Shown: positions 14,313 to 14,760 of the stretch, piece after piece
How positions within the stretch are numbered: position 1 is the stretch's first letter
How the letters are laid out: the number at the start of each line of letters is the position of its first letter
NCBI GenBank assembly: GCA_024277955.1
Contig: JAJRUE010000079.1
Location: forward strand, 1-14,760
Direction: 5' to 3'
DNA: 14,760 nucleotides
DNA from: Alphaproteobacteria bacterium
GTDB taxonomy: Bacteria > Pseudomonadota > Alphaproteobacteria > Rhodobacterales > Rhodobacteraceae
Made by a program: the position numbers and the translations under genes
Notes under the pieces: model-generated
Told to the model about the DNA's origin: nothing
The model's input: the letters and a program-made list of their open reading frames with translations, nothing else
The model's database searches: none

Positions 14313-14760
14313 GGCGCGAAAGCTGATTTCCCGGGATTTGCCGATAATCAGATGGTCATGGACGGTCAGGCCAAGCGCTTCGGCGGCGCGGGCGATTTGT
14401 TCGGTCATGGCGATGTCGGCATCCGATGGGGTGGGGTCGCCGGAGGGGTGGTTGTGCACCAGGATCAGGGCCGATGCGTTCAGTTCCAGCGCGCGCTGGA
14501 CCACTTCGCGCGGGTAGACCGGCACGTGGTCAACGGTGCCGCGGGCCTGTTCTTCGTCGGCGATCAGAATGTTGCGCCGGTCCAGGAACAGAATGCGGAA
14601 CTGTTCGGTTTGCCGGTGCGCCATGGTCGTATGGCAATAGTCCACGATGGCGTCCCAGTTGGAAATCACATGCCGCTGCATGATCCGCGACCGGGCCAGG
14701 CGATGCGCTGCGGCTTCGACGATCTTGAGTTCCACGACCACGCTGTCGCCGACCCCCGGC
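14298..14760 (-). CDS. radC: RadC / JAB-MPN (JAMM) domain protein, 5' end outside the window
   Basis: The frame enters from the right edge and ends in TAG at 14298. About 154 codons are visible: the C-terminal part of RadC. The visible start, PGVGDSVVVELKIVEAAAHR, is the end of the helix-hairpin-helix region. The rest is the JAB domain, with the metal-binding JAMM motif HNHPSGDPTPSDAD (HxHx7SxxD) and the typical end DHLIIGKSREISFR. A GTG at 14741 could be read as a start, but family-like sequence continues through it to the edge, so this is a partial gene. The family was named after a supposed DNA-repair role that did not hold up; its true function is unclear. It converges on the PstS-like/OmpA gene with no gap between the stop codons. 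Confidence 0.92.
   Translation of the reverse strand, partial: PGVGDSVVVELKIVEAAAHRLARSRIMQRHVISNWDAIVDYCHTTMAHRQTEQFRILFLDRRNILIADEEQARGTVDHVPVYPREVVQRALELNASALILVHNHPSGDPTPSDADIAMTEQIARAAEALGLTVHDHLIIGKSREISFRAARYL

Noticed and set aside
1..14760. tRNA, rRNA, CRISPR array, insertion sequence or prophage signs
   Set aside because: No cloverleaf-like segment, regular spaced repeats, transposase or integrase motifs, or terminal repeats were seen by eye on either strand.

Overview
The window is a GC-rich stretch of ordinary, mostly housekeeping chromosome. Gene content and protein style point to an alphaproteobacterium of the Rhodobacteraceae/Roseobacter group: a fused YlxR-L7Ae protein between nusA and infB, a divergent secA / parvulin-argJ-mutT block, and a PstS-like/OmpA fusion downstream of secA. 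This placement is recognition by eye, and I cannot name a genus. I see no insertion sequence, phage gene, tRNA, rRNA or CRISPR array, and no broken gene.

Left part (1-5760, + strand). After the tail of a probable methyltransferase gene comes a 241-base gap with a candidate sigma70-type promoter and then a perfect intrinsic-terminator hairpin ending only 21 bases before rimP. rimP, nusA, the YlxR-L7Ae gene and infB follow as one tight operon (gaps of 4 and 21 bases, then an 11-base overlap). It joins ribosome maturation, transcription elongation/termination and translation initiation. A strong 13-bp hairpin closes it right after infB. The rbfA/truB/rpsO/pnp genes that follow infB in enterobacteria are absent here.

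Middle part (5760-8812, - strand). A 46-codon gene, convergent with infB and sharing its terminator, is followed (reading against its direction) by mutT, argJ and a secreted parvulin-type prolyl isomerase. The last three form a likely operon transcribed parvulin, argJ, mutT; argJ and mutT overlap by ATGA. The parvulin gene diverges from secA across a 176-base region carrying a good TTGACA promoter towards secA and a weaker one the other way.

Right part (8813-14760). secA encodes a full-length 900-residue translocase ATPase ending in a zinc-binding tail. Downstream lie two cell-envelope genes on the same strand: an unrecognised, membrane-anchored, four-cysteine protein and a secreted protein joining a PstS-like binding domain to an OmpA-type peptidoglycan-binding domain. 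The latter converges with radC, which runs off the right edge; their stop codons abut inside an 8-bp inverted repeat.

The points most worth following are the terminator in the rimP-nusA leader (possible NusA-dependent attenuation), the short infB-convergent gene, and the PstS-like/OmpA fusion whose phosphate-ligand positions look substituted. I found no wholly new multi-gene system.
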